In this document: positions 19,624-27,933 of the stretch, piece by piece
Layout: each line of letters starts with the position of its first letter
How positions within the stretch are numbered: the first letter of the stretch is position 1
Notes under the pieces: model-generated
What the model was told of the DNA's origin: nothing
The model's input: only the letters and a program-made list of their open reading frames with translations
Databases searched by the model: none
Made by a program: the position numbers and the translations under genes
Assembly (NCBI GenBank): GCA_017546785.1
Contig: JAFYRW010000042.1
Span: 124,001 to 188,000, forward strand
Direction of reading: 5' to 3'
DNA: 64,000 nucleotides
From: Bacteroidaceae bacterium
Lineage (GTDB): Bacteria; Bacteroidota; Bacteroidia; Bacteroidales; Bacteroidaceae

Positions 19624-21888
19624 ATGGAAATTTCTTATTTGTTGATTGTTGCGTTTATGTTTATGCTGGCTATAATTGACCTTACAGTCGGCGTTAGCAA
19701 CGACGCGGTAAACTTCTTGAGTTCTGCGGTTGGTAGTAAGGCGGCGAAACTTAAAACAGTACTTTTTGTTGCGGCAATAGGTGTCTTTGTGGGTGCTGCG
19801 TTCAGTAGTGGTATGATGGATATTGCTCGCCACGGAATTTTTCAGCCCAGCTACTTTGTCTTTAGCGAGGTAATGTGCATTTTCTTGGCAGTAGTAATCA
19901 GCGACGTCTTTTTGCTCGACCTCTTTAACTCTTTGGGATTGCCTACATCAACAACTGTCTCAATGGTTTTTGAGTTATTGGGAGCATCATTTATAATATC
20001 ATTGATAAAGATATCATCGGGCGCAACATCGGCTCATATGGTGGACCTTCTGAACACCGATAAGGCGCTGACAATGATTATATCAATCTTCCTGTCGGTG
20101 GCAATAGCTTTTGTGTTCGGTCTTATTGTGCAGTGGCTTGCCCGCATAGTGTTTACCTTCAGCTTCCGCCGCAAGCTATCGTCAAAGATTGGTGTGTACG
20201 GTGGTATTGCCGTTACTGCAATCCTCTATTTTATGCTCATCAAGGGATTGAAGGGCAGCACACTTATCCCTGCCGATGTAAAGGAGTATATCAACAATCA
20301 TACAGGAATGCTGTTGCTTGCATCGTTCGCGTTCTTTACCGTGCTTATGCAGCTGTTGCACTGGTGTAAGGTCAATGTCCTTAGAATTATTGTGCTCATA
20401 GGTACATTCTCTTTGGCGTTGGCATTTGCCGGTAACGACCTTGTGAACTTTATTGGTGTAACCCTTGCGGGATTGTCATCTTATCAGGATTTTGCAGCCA
20501 ATGCCAACGGCCTTGCCGCCGACCAATTTGTTATGGACTCTCTTATGTCCTCGGCAAAGACTCCTGTCTTCTTCCTCATTGGTGCTGGCGCGGTGATGGT
20601 ATTTGCGCTGTATACAAGCAAAAAGGCAAAGAAGGTGCTCCAAACATCAATCAGCCTTGCGAGCAAGCAGAACGAGGAGAATGAAATGTTCGGTTCGTCA
20701 CCTCTTGCACGAAATGTGGTGCGTGTGGTTACCAATCTTGTGAATTCGGTATCGCGTAAGACTCCCGACAGCGTAAAGCTGTGGATTAACAAGCGCTTCG
20801 AGCCGCTTGAGGAGCGCGAGGATGTTGCTTTCGACCTTGTCCGCGCGTCGATAAATCTTGTACTTGCTGGCTTGCTTATTGCTGTCGGTACATCAATGAA
20901 ACTTCCTTTGTCTACAACATACGTTACATTTATGGTTGGTATGGGTTCTTCGCTTGCCGACAGAGCTTGGGGACGCGAGAGTGCCGTGTACCGTGTAACA
21001 GGTGTTGTATCGGTTATTGGCGGTTGGTTCATTACAGCCGGTGCGGCGTTCATCCTTGCAGCTTTGGTGGCTACCATAATGTATTACGGTGGTCTCCCCG
21101 CAATGTATGTGATGATTGCCATTGTGATATATCTGCTCATTCACAGCCATCTTAAATACAACAAGAAACAGCAAGAGGACAATGTAGACAAGAAAATGCA
21201 GGTGATAATGTCGTCTGAGGATCAGAATGAGGTGTGGGGCGTTCTTCAGCAGCACGCTGCCGAGACACTCTCTCACTCTCTTGAATTCTCGGCCGAGACA
21301 TATAAGAGAATGTTCGAGGCGTTTGCAAATGACGATGCTCGTCCTCTTAGAGGCTCAATGCATAAGATTGTGGACGAGAAGGCTCTTATGAAGAAGATGC
21401 GCCGTTCAGAGACTCGCGGATTGCAGCGTATCGACCAGGCGCTGGCTATTGAGCGCAGTACTTGGTATCATCTTTGTACCAATAGCTGTCAGCAGATGCT
21501 TAACACGCTCAACCGTATAGGTGAGCCTATGAAAGAGCATACCGACAACAGCTTCAGCCCAATGTCTAAAGTGTATGTTAAGGAGTTTACTCCCTATTGC
21601 AACGATATTTATAAGGCTCTAATGGATATCAACCAGATTATAGTATCTGGCGATTATTCAAACACTATGGAGGTGTCGGAGCGTGCGAAAGACCTTAAAC
21701 ATTCGCTTGCAAACTTGCGTAAGGTACAGACTGTTCGTCTGCATCAAAAGACCGGTAGCCTTAGAATGGATTTTGTATATCTGAATCTTATTCAGGAGTC
21801 TCACGAGTTGCTCAGTGAGGTTCGTAACCTTTTGCGCGGTAGCAATAAGCTATTTGCGCCGGTGGTAGACGAAGAGGTAAAAGAATAA
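19624..21888 (+). CDS. PiT-family inorganic phosphate transporter with PhoU-like tail
   Basis: A 754-residue inner membrane phosphate permease. Both halves of the PiT signature are present: GVSNDAVNFLSSAVGSKAA near the N-terminus and FAGNDLVNFIGVTLAG (about 260-275). The loop LGLPTSTTVSMVFELLG is also typical. About 11-12 membrane helices lie in residues 1-520. From about 525 the protein is soluble and helical, resembling a PhoU-like domain that may gate or sense transport. Bacteroidota PiT proteins of this length are common, so the fusion is not a local event. It has its own promoter, is followed by a weak hairpin, and nfo starts 71 bp after the stop. Confidence 0.93.
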   Translation: MEISYLLIVAFMFMLAIIDLTVGVSNDAVNFLSSAVGSKAAKLKTVLFVAAIGVFVGAAFSSGMMDIARHGIFQPSYFVFSEVMCIFLAVVISDVFLLDLFNSLGLPTSTTVSMVFELLGASFIISLIKISSGATSAHMVDLLNTDKALTMIISIFLSVAIAFVFGLIVQWLARIVFTFSFRRKLSSKIGVYGGIAVTAILYFMLIKGLKGSTLIPADVKEYINNHTGMLLLASFAFFTVLMQLLHWCKVNVLRIIVLIGTFSLALAFAGNDLVNFIGVTLAGLSSYQDFAANANGLAADQFVMDSLMSSAKTPVFFLIGAGAVMVFALYTSKKAKKVLQTSISLASKQNEENEMFGSSPLARNVVRVVTNLVNSVSRKTPDSVKLWINKRFEPLEEREDVAFDLVRASINLVLAGLLIAVGTSMKLPLSTTYVTFMVGMGSSLADRAWGRESAVYRVTGVVSVIGGWFITAGAAFILAALVATIMYYGGLPAMYVMIAIVIYLLIHSHLKYNKKQQEDNVDKKMQVIMSSEDQNEVWGVLQQHAAETLSHSLEFSAETYKRMFEAFANDDARPLRGSMHKIVDEKALMKKMRRSETRGLQRIDQALAIERSTWYHLCTNSCQQMLNTLNRIGEPMKEHTDNSFSPMSKVYVKEFTPYCNDIYKALMDINQIIVSGDYSNTMEVSERAKDLKHSLANLRKVQTVRLHQKTGSLRMDFVYLNLIQESHELLSEVRNLLRGSNKLFAPVVDEEVKE

Positions 21889-21911
21889 TAATATAATAAT
21901 GTAATATGATG

Positions 21912-21955
21912 CCGGCGGATATTACAGATTCTTCTGAATTATCCGTCGGTTCTTT
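21912..21955 (+). terminator. Hairpin between PiT and nfo
   Basis: CCGGCGGATA (21912-21921) pairs with TATCCGTCGG (21940-21949) with one G-U pair, followed by TTCTTT. The T run is short, so termination may be partial and some read-through into nfo is possible. Confidence 0.6.
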
Positions 21956-21959
21956 ATAA

Positions 21960-22817
21960 ATGAACAACAGTATGGGAAACAATAAATTTATAGGTGCTCA
22001 CGTGTCGTCGAGCGGTGGAGTGGAGAATGCTCCGTTGAATGCCGCTGCGATAGGTGCTAATGCTTTTGCTCTTTTTACAAAGAATCAGCGTCAGTGGGTG
22101 TCGGCACCGCTTACCGAAAAGAGTATAAGGCTTTTTAAGGAGAATTGTGAGCGTGGGGGATTGGACCCAGCCTATATATTGCCTCACGATAGCTATCTTA
22201 TAAATCTTGGTAGCCCTGAAGAGGAGGGGCAGGAAAAGTCGCGTGCAGCCTTCTTGGACGAAATGAAACGTTGCGAACAGCTTGGTCTTAAAATGCTTAA
22301 TTTCCATCCGGGAAGTCATCTTAAGAAAATATCGGTCGAGGAGTGTCTCGATAAGATTGCCGATAATATAAATTGGGCTCTTTCGCTCACAAGCGGTGTT
22401 ACAGCTGTCATTGAGAATACGGCGGGGCAGGGCAGCAATGTGGGTAATCGTCTCGAGGAATTGCGATACATTATAGACCGCGTCGAGGATAAGAGTCGTG
22501 TGGGAGTCTGTATCGATACTTGCCATTTTTATTCTGCAGGATACGATATTGTGAACGACTATGATGCAGCTTTTGGAGCGCTCGAAAGCATTGTAGGTAT
22601 TGAGTATCTTAGAGGAATTCATCTTAACGATACAAAAAAGCCGTTGGCCTCGCGCGTCGATAGACACGAGGTTGTCGGAACCGGTCTTTTGGGGCTTGAT
22701 TTCTTCAAGCGTTTTATGCAGGATTCGCGTTTCGACAATATTCCTATTATATTGGAGACCCCCGATGAGACCCGTTGGGCTGAAGAAATAGCACTATTAC
22801 GAAGTTTTTCTAAATAA
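21960..22817 (+). CDS. nfo: Deoxyribonuclease IV (AP endonuclease)
   Basis: A 285-residue class II apurinic/apyrimidinic endonuclease with three zinc ions, acting in base-excision repair. The opening [11 protein letters not shown], the zinc-ligand motifs [18 protein letters not shown] and [14 protein letters not shown], and the later [21 protein letters not shown] all fit family AP2. The length is normal. Two in-frame ATGs (21960 and 21972) are possible; the second starts [10 protein letters not shown] and is closer to most family members. The gene begins right after the PiT hairpin and no clear separate promoter was seen. Confidence 0.96.
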   Translation: MNNSMGNNKFIGAHVSSSGGVENAPLNAAAIGANAFALFTKNQRQWVSAPLTEKSIRLFKENCERGGLDPAYILPHDSYLINLGSPEEEGQEKSRAAFLDEMKRCEQLGLKMLNFHPGSHLKKISVEECLDKIADNINWALSLTSGVTAVIENTAGQGSNVGNRLEELRYIIDRVEDKSRVGVCIDTCHFYSAGYDIVNDYDAAFGALESIVGIEYLRGIHLNDTKKPLASRVDRHEVVGTGLLGLDFFKRFMQDSRFDNIPIILETPDETRWAEEIALLRSFSK

Positions 22818-22840
22818 TTTTGAAAATTTTTCGCAAAATG

Positions 22841-22872
22841 TTTGGTGGGTAAAAAAAATACCCTTATCTTTG
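22841..22872 (+). promoter_or_regulatory. Promoter of tRNA-Ser
   Basis: TTTG (22841-22844), 20 bp, TATCTTTG (22865-22872). It lies 47 bp upstream of the tRNA. Confidence 0.8.
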
Positions 22873-22919
22873 CAGCGTTAAATGAGAGACGACCATAATC
22901 ATTTAGCTGAAAAACTTTA

Positions 22920-23004
22920 GGAAAGGTGGCAGAGTGGTCGATTGCACCGGTCTTGAAAACCGACGTACTGAGAGGTACCGGGGGTTCGAATCCCTCCCTT
23001 TCCG
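22920..23004 (+). tRNA. tRNA-Ser(UGA)
   Basis: The acceptor arm GGAAAGG (22920) pairs with CCTTTCC (22997-23003), with discriminator G at 23004. The anticodon TGA is at 22954-22956 in the loop CTTGAAA. A long variable arm (GTACTGAGAGGTAC) marks a class II tRNA, and the T loop is GTTCGAATC. No CCA is encoded. The outermost pair of the anticodon stem is a C-A mismatch. A T-rich hairpin follows at once. Confidence 0.95.
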
Positions 23005-23010
23005 CAGAAA

Positions 23011-23042
23011 AAAATCAGGTAACAACGTTACCTGATTTTTTT
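23011..23042. terminator. Bidirectional terminator, tRNA-Ser / AlkD-like gene
   Basis: Thirteen-bp stem AAAATCAGGTAAC (23011-23023) with its complement at 23027-23039 and loop AAC. T runs on both sides serve the tRNA on the plus strand and the AlkD-like gene ending at 23042 on the minus strand. Confidence 0.88.
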
Positions 23043-23854
23043 TATAATGCCTCTACGGTGCGTGTGCGGAACGATTCGCGTGCCTTGCGTATATATAGCT
23101 TGATTATATCCTGCGGAAGAGCCGATGAGTTTACGAATCTTCTTGTACGTTCGGGGAATTTTGCTAATGCCGTAGCCAGCAACCAAGCAATGCCCATACG
23201 CACATAATAAGGCTCTGCGCCCTGTACGGTGCCTTGCTGTGCCTTTTTTGGCTTTCCTTTTGCTGTCCTGTAACAGGACTTTATATTTTCTACGGGAATG
23301 CTCTCTATGCGATTGAATACTCTATCTATCCACTCTTCGTCCAAAAAATAGGTCATTACAAAGACTGTGGCGAAGCGAACCTCAAATTCTCGCGTCGATT
23401 CAAAATATTGCTGAAGAAACTCCCACACAGCCTCTTTGTCGGCATTTTTCATCCATTTTGCGTGGGCGCAATAGGAGTCGCATACTGCCCAATTGTCAAT
23501 TATGGGCACATAGTGGGTGAGCCTTTCTAACCGTTCGGTCAGCGTGTATTTCTGTAGGTTTATGAGAAAGCCCCATATTACCGTCTCTTCGTAGCTGAGG
23601 CTCTTTTCGTCGCTGCTCTCGAATGCCCGGATTACAGAATCGCCGTTGCTGCATAGCTTCTCTTGTCCGTCGGGTAGTGTGATGCTTGTGCTGCTGCGCG
23701 ACAGTTGCTTGGCTGTCTGCTTCATTTCGGGGGAGTGTAGCCCCAATACCTGTCTGTCGGGTAGTGCGTTTATCACTCTTAAATGGCCGTCGCGATAGTG
23801 CGCGTCGTTTAAAAAGCGCTCGCATACAAGAGGGTGTAAAAACTGTTCTATCAT
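23042..23854 (-). CDS. DNA alkylation repair protein (AlkD-like)
   Basis: A 270-residue all-helical HEAT-like protein resembling the DNA alkylation repair (AlkD) family, glycosylases that remove bulky or cationic alkylated bases. Family-like segments are YEETVIWGFLINLQKY, VPIIDNWAVCDSYCAHAKW and YYVRMGIAWLLATALAKFPE. Asp and Trp in the IDNWAVCD segment match positions used for base excision in characterised AlkD. The ATG at 23854 is chosen over an upstream in-frame start because it falls 2 bp after the SDR stop, giving tight coupling, and because upstream residues are basic and non-family. It is the second gene of an SDR-AlkD pair. Confidence 0.85.
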   Translation of the reverse strand: MIEQFLHPLVCERFLNDAHYRDGHLRVINALPDRQVLGLHSPEMKQTAKQLSRSSTSITLPDGQEKLCSNGDSVIRAFESSDEKSLSYEETVIWGFLINLQKYTLTERLERLTHYVPIIDNWAVCDSYCAHAKWMKNADKEAVWEFLQQYFESTREFEVRFATVFVMTYFLDEEWIDRVFNRIESIPVENIKSCYRTAKGKPKKAQQGTVQGAEPYYVRMGIAWLLATALAKFPERTRRFVNSSALPQDIIKLYIRKARESFRTRTVEAL

Positions 23855-23856
23855 TG

Positions 23857-24597
23857 TTATTCGGGGTATATCATCTTTTTTGTTACTCCGCCGTCTATTG
23901 TTATGCACTGCCCGTTGATGAATTCGCTTTTTTTGTCGCATAGGAATAGGCAGGCGTGTGCAATATCTTCGCCGTGGCCCACTCGTCCCGACAGATGAAA
24001 GGCGTGGTCCTCGGGGCGTAGAATCTCATTCTCGTTTACGCTTATCCAGCCGGGAGCAATGCTGTTTACTGTAATATGATAGGGGGCAAGCGATACTGCC
24101 AATGCGTGTGTGAGCGACCATATTCCGCCTTTTGACGCTGCATAGGCCTCGCTGCCGGGCTCGCTCTGCAGGTAGCGTGTGGAGCAAATATTTACTATTC
24201 GTCCGTAATTGTTCGTGTTGCCGCTTTTCTTGCGCAGTATGGCCATCATACGTGCTGTGATGAATGCGGGGCGAAGATTGGTGCTCAGCACCCTGTCGAA
24301 ATGCTCTACTGTGGTCTCTGTGATAGGCTCAAATTCGCTTATTCCTACATTGTTCACAATAATATCAATGTCGCCCCATTCGTCGTAAAGGCTCTGTAGG
24401 GTATTCTCCAATGCCTCTTTGTCGCATACGTCAATGGCAAAGAAGCGTGTGCCGGTAGCTGCTGCAAATTCCTCTCCATTTTTTGTGTCAATGTCGCAGA
24501 ATGCTACAATGTCATCGGCGGCAACAAAGGCCTCTGCTATGGCACGTCCTATTCCGTGTGCAGCTCCCGTAATGAATACTCGTCGCTTATTGTTCAT
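23857..24597 (-). CDS. SDR-family NAD(P)-dependent oxidoreductase
   Basis: A classical short-chain dehydrogenase of 246 residues. The cofactor motif ITGAAHGIG is at 9-17, NNVG at 82-85, and the catalytic Ser139, Tyr152 and Lys156 sit in the YAASKGG context. The tail has the usual GQCITIDGG. An Asp after the second strand (FCDID, about 33-37) favours NAD. The substrate cannot be read from sequence. It heads a two-gene unit with the AlkD-like gene, which has no obvious metabolic link to it. Confidence 0.9.
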   Translation of the reverse strand: MNNKRRVFITGAAHGIGRAIAEAFVAADDIVAFCDIDTKNGEEFAAATGTRFFAIDVCDKEALENTLQSLYDEWGDIDIIVNNVGISEFEPITETTVEHFDRVLSTNLRPAFITARMMAILRKKSGNTNNYGRIVNICSTRYLQSEPGSEAYAASKGGIWSLTHALAVSLAPYHITVNSIAPGWISVNENEILRPEDHAFHLSGRVGHGEDIAHACLFLCDKKSEFINGQCITIDGGVTKKMIYPE

Positions 24598-24631
24598 ATA
24601 AATAAGATGTATAAAATAAAATCCTCTTTGG

Positions 24632-24639
24632 CAAATATA
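24632..24639 (-). promoter_or_regulatory. -7 box for the SDR operon
   Basis: TATATTTG on the minus strand, 35 bp upstream of the SDR start. No convincing -33 element at the right spacing. Confidence 0.5.
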
Positions 24640-24723
24640 AGACTTACAAAAGTTTCTACACTATTTATTGAACCTTTTTTATCTATTTAATAATGTGTAG
24701 CTTGCATAAAATATCTATTTAAG

Positions 24724-24754
24724 TTTGTTGGAAGTTCAATTTTTTATAATTTAG
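24724..24754 (+). promoter_or_regulatory. Promoter of the beta-barrel/phosphoesterase pair
   Basis: TTTG (24724-24727), 19 bp, TAATTTAG (24747-24754), one base off the -7 consensus. Leader about 15-20 bases. Confidence 0.55.
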
Positions 24755-24776
24755 CGCAAATTGTAAAAAATGTAAA

Positions 24777-25445
24777 ATGAAATTAAAATTTCTTATTTTA
24801 TTGCTGCTGTCCCCCTTTTCGCTTCTTTTGTCGGCTCAAGAGGGACGTCTGAATATGAATCTAAAGGGTGGAAACAATGCGGCATTAGGCCATTTTGTCG
24901 CTCTCTCGTTCGATGCGCGTCATAGTCTGGAGAAATATTTTTCGGTAGAAGGAGGATTGCTCTATAATTCAGCTAAAGGTCTTGTTGCCGAGGCGCGCCC
25001 CTCTCTTTTCTGCGATTTTCCGGCCGGCCGTCTGAGTGTTGAGGCTCTTTTGCATTATTCACCATATTCGGGCATACATAATTATGCCTTAGGCGGTGGA
25101 GTAGCTTTTGATTCGCGTTATATTTCGCTTACAATGGGCTATTATTATCGTGCATTATCCACAGCCGGAAGTAGCCTGAATGAGCCTTTCAATATCTATT
25201 ATGGGCTTACTGTGAACTGCCTGCCCTCTGTCTCAAAATGGGATTTAATGGTCTCTCTGTCCAATTGCCGTATTTTTGAATTGGAACGACACTATCAGCC
25301 TTCGCTCTTTGTCGATGCCTGGTGGTATCCTGCCGATAAATATGGCATAACATTGGGTGTGTGCTATAAGCCAGCAGGAATGTTTAATTTGTCGAGTGAC
25401 TATTATCAATTATATGCAAATATTGGAGGATGCTACAGATGGTAA
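24777..25445 (+). CDS. Putative outer membrane beta-barrel protein
   Basis: A 222-residue protein that I do not recognise as a named family. A signal peptide (about 1-20, ending LLLSAQ) is followed by alternating hydrophobic strands, for example FVALSFDARHSL, FSVEGGLLYN, ISLTMGYYYRA and YGITLGVCYKP. It ends YANIGGCYRW with a terminal aromatic residue. This fits a small outer membrane barrel of perhaps 8-10 strands. Its 3' end overlaps the start of the phosphoesterase lipoprotein gene by 7 bp, so the two are translationally coupled and may work together at the cell envelope. Confidence 0.6.
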   Translation: MKLKFLILLLLSPFSLLLSAQEGRLNMNLKGGNNAALGHFVALSFDARHSLEKYFSVEGGLLYNSAKGLVAEARPSLFCDFPAGRLSVEALLHYSPYSGIHNYALGGGVAFDSRYISLTMGYYYRALSTAGSSLNEPFNIYYGLTVNCLPSVSKWDLMVSLSNCRIFELERHYQPSLFVDAWWYPADKYGITLGVCYKPAGMFNLSSDYYQLYANIGGCYRW

Positions 25446-26302
25446 AAAAAGTATATTATATTGTGCTGTTACTACTGCTTTGCGGTTGCGACAAAATTGA
25501 TTTTAAAGGTCTTGTGATGGCTACCGGTGATATGGTGGACAGCCGTTACGAACAGAGCTTCGAGCTTCATAAGGGCGCTTCTGTTGCCTCTATTGCTGTT
25601 ACCGACTCTTATCTCTTTTATGTATCTACCGATGCTCATATAAACGACGATACAAGAAATATTAAGGAGTTTGCCAATGCTCTGCGCAACGACGGGAATG
25701 CTCTCTTTGGTGTTATGCTCGGCGACTGCATCGACAAGCGCGGCAGTATGCCTCTCTATTGCGATGCTATCGATTATAAGGCTGATGAACAGAAATATCC
25801 TCTTCCAATCTTCTCGGTGATAGGCAACCACGACCTCTTCTTCGAGGGGTGGGACCATTTTCGCAATCTTTTGGGAGCATCGGTCTATTGGTTCGAGACT
25901 ATCTACGATGGCGGAAAAGACCTCTTTATCACCCTTGATACGGCAAGCGGTACGCTGGGAGCCAAGCAAATTGAATGGTTGCAGGAGTTTCTCGCTTCTG
26001 TGCGTGACAATTATCGTCACTGCATTGTGTTCACCCACACTAACCTTCTTTATACCGACACTTCTCAGGTAAGTTCGGGTAATCTTCCTTTAGAGGAGAC
26101 ATTGTTGCTGTTCGATATTTTCGGCGAGCATAATGTTACCCTCTGTCTGCAAGGACACGACCATTATCGCGAGGATGTAATGTTCAAAGGAGTGCGTTAT
26201 ACTATAGTCGGTGCCATACGCAAAGAGTTTGAGAAGGCGGAATATCTCTGTGTGCGTCTCTCCGACAGCGGCGTCGAGTATGAGTGGCGCTATATTCAAT
26301 AG
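25439..26302 (+). CDS. Metallophosphoesterase lipoprotein
   Basis: A 287-residue calcineurin-like phosphoesterase. The order of metal motifs is complete: DAHIND (65-70), GDCID (95-99), GNHD (129-132), VFTHTN and LQGHDHYRE. The N-terminus MVKKVYYIVLLLLLCGC has a lipobox-like end with Cys17 as the probable lipidated residue, so it should face the periplasm or surface. ATG 25439 is favoured over 25430 because a GGAGGA site (25425-25430) then has normal spacing; such a strong Shine-Dalgarno is rare in this window. The substrate could be a phosphodiester or nucleotide. It overlaps the upstream barrel gene by 7 bp. Confidence 0.87.
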   Translation: MVKKVYYIVLLLLLCGCDKIDFKGLVMATGDMVDSRYEQSFELHKGASVASIAVTDSYLFYVSTDAHINDDTRNIKEFANALRNDGNALFGVMLGDCIDKRGSMPLYCDAIDYKADEQKYPLPIFSVIGNHDLFFEGWDHFRNLLGASVYWFETIYDGGKDLFITLDTASGTLGAKQIEWLQEFLASVRDNYRHCIVFTHTNLLYTDTSQVSSGNLPLEETLLLFDIFGEHNVTLCLQGHDHYREDVMFKGVRYTIVGAIRKEFEKAEYLCVRLSDSGVEYEWRYIQ

Positions 26303-26305
26303 CAT

Positions 26306-26342
26306 AAAAAATGATGCGTAGCAATGCTACGCATCATTTTTT
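26306..26342. terminator. Bidirectional terminator
   Basis: ATGATGCGTAGC (26311-26322) with its complement (26326-26337), loop AAT, A run before and T run after. It ends the plus-strand phosphoesterase transcript 4 bp after the stop and can also act on the minus strand. Confidence 0.9.
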
Positions 26343-26353
26343 ATATTTAGCCC

Positions 26354-26382
26354 TGCAGCCCGTCGATAGGCTGCATTTTTTT
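26354..26382 (+). terminator. Second plus-strand terminator
   Basis: TGCAGCC (26354-26360) pairs with GGCTGCA (26369-26375), followed by seven T. It stands between the phosphoesterase and the convergent permease as a backup to the hairpin at 26306. Confidence 0.7.
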
Positions 26383-26383
26383 A

Positions 26384-27676
26384 TCAGATGAAAATGAATT
26401 TAAGAATAAACAATATTGCCAGAATATACATTGCTGGAGTCAATTTCTTGAATTTTCCGCAAATGACATTCATTGCAACATAAGTAATCATACCCAAAAG
26501 TATTCCGTTGGGAATAGAATAGGTAAGAGGCATTGTGATAAGGCATATAAATGCGGGAATAGCCTCCGAGGGGTCGTCGAACGGAATCTTTTTGATAGGC
26601 TCTATCATCAACATTCCCACAATGATAAGCGCGGGTGCTGTAGCTGCCGAGGGAATCGAAAGGAACAGCGGCGAGAAGAATAGCGACACTGCAAAGCAGA
26701 TGGCAATGACGAATGCTGTAAATCCCGAACGGCCGCCCTGTGTTACTCCTGTAGCGCTCTCAACGTATGTTGTGGTAGTGGATGTTCCGAGTATGGCTCC
26801 TGCGGTAGTAGCAATAGAATCGGACAAGAAGGCCTGTTTTAGTCTGTTGATATTTCCTTTCTCGTCAATCATCTTTGCCTTTGTACATATACCGACCAAT
26901 GTTCCCATTGTACCGAACATATCAATAAAAAGGAATGTAAATACCACAATCAGCATATCCAATGTGAATATCTTGTTCCATTCGAACTTGAATAATATAG
27001 GCATTACCGATTCAGGCTGCGAAAGTACTCCCTTAAATTGGCTGACACCCATAGGAACACCTATGATCATTGTGATAATGATTCCGCCGAGGATAGCTCC
27101 GGGTATATTGCGGGCGTACATAAATCCTGTGATTATCACTCCTATAAGTGCCAACAACGCCGGCCCTGATGTAATATCGCCGAGAGAAATTATTGTCGTA
27201 TCGTTCGAAACGACAACGCCCGCACTCTGCAGTCCAATGAAGGCAATGAATAGTCCTATTCCCGCTCCAATGGCGTTCCTTATGCTCAAAGGTATTGCGT
27301 TCACAATGGCCTCGCGTACGTTGGTAAGCGTTAGCAGAATAAAAATAAGACCCTCGAGGAATACGGCTGTCAGAGCAAACTGCCACGAATATCCCATTCC
27401 TAAACAGATGGTGTAGACGAAAAAGGCGTTAAGTCCCATTCCGGGGGCGAGTCCGAAAGGTAGCTTGCCGATGAATGCCATTGCAAGGCAGCCTACAATG
27501 GCCGCAAGGGCTGTTGAGGTAAATACTGCGCCTTCGGGCATTCCCTCGAGATTTTTAAACAAAGAAGGATTTACCGCAAGAATATAGGAGATTGTAAAGA
27601 ATGTTGTAATACCGGCGAGAATTTCGGTACGTATGGTTGTCTCCGCGGGATTGAATCCAAATAATTTCTTTAACAT
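26384..27676 (-). CDS. NCS2-family purine permease (AzgA type)
   Basis: A 430-residue inner membrane permease of the AzgA-like branch of NCS2, which takes up adenine, guanine or hypoxanthine by proton symport. The start MLKKLFGFNPAETTIRTEI and the conserved blocks PFGLAPGMGLNAFF, SAGVVV and GTSTTTTYVESATGV are typical. About 12-14 helices are visible. No purine salvage gene is adjacent. A -7 box lies 24 bp upstream. No guanine/adenine (xpt-type) riboswitch was recognised in the leader. Confidence 0.93.
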   Translation of the reverse strand: MLKKLFGFNPAETTIRTEILAGITTFFTISYILAVNPSLFKNLEGMPEGAVFTSTALAAIVGCLAMAFIGKLPFGLAPGMGLNAFFVYTICLGMGYSWQFALTAVFLEGLIFILLTLTNVREAIVNAIPLSIRNAIGAGIGLFIAFIGLQSAGVVVSNDTTIISLGDITSGPALLALIGVIITGFMYARNIPGAILGGIIITMIIGVPMGVSQFKGVLSQPESVMPILFKFEWNKIFTLDMLIVVFTFLFIDMFGTMGTLVGICTKAKMIDEKGNINRLKQAFLSDSIATTAGAILGTSTTTTYVESATGVTQGGRSGFTAFVIAICFAVSLFFSPLFLSIPSAATAPALIIVGMLMIEPIKKIPFDDPSEAIPAFICLITMPLTYSIPNGILLGMITYVAMNVICGKFKKLTPAMYILAILFILKFIFI

Positions 27677-27699
27677 ATTTTTGAGATATTAGTGTTTCG

Positions 27700-27707
27700 C
27701 AAAGTTA
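27700..27707 (-). promoter_or_regulatory. -7 box of the purine permease
   Basis: TAACTTTG on the minus strand, 24 bp before the start codon. No clear -33 element. Confidence 0.55.
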
Positions 27708-27933
27708 TATTAAATTATTTAAATTTTACCCGTTTGTGTGCAGATAACATCTTTTTTCTTAAAATAAGTGCGGTGCGCTTGTCTCTGTGTTCCTATAAAA
27801 TGCCTGACGGTTTTTCTGTAGCTCTACTGTTGTGGCCGTACATAATAAAAAACGTCCGATGAAAATAATACCGGTCAATATGCTTTATTTAGCGTATTAT
27901 TGCCTATTTTTACCACGCTAAAGAAAAAGGAAA

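Noticed and set aside
27677-27933. Purine riboswitch before the permease or a promoter for the EEP gene
   Set aside because: No purine aptamer core was recognised, and the T/A-rich boxes near 27905 lack a matching -33 element.
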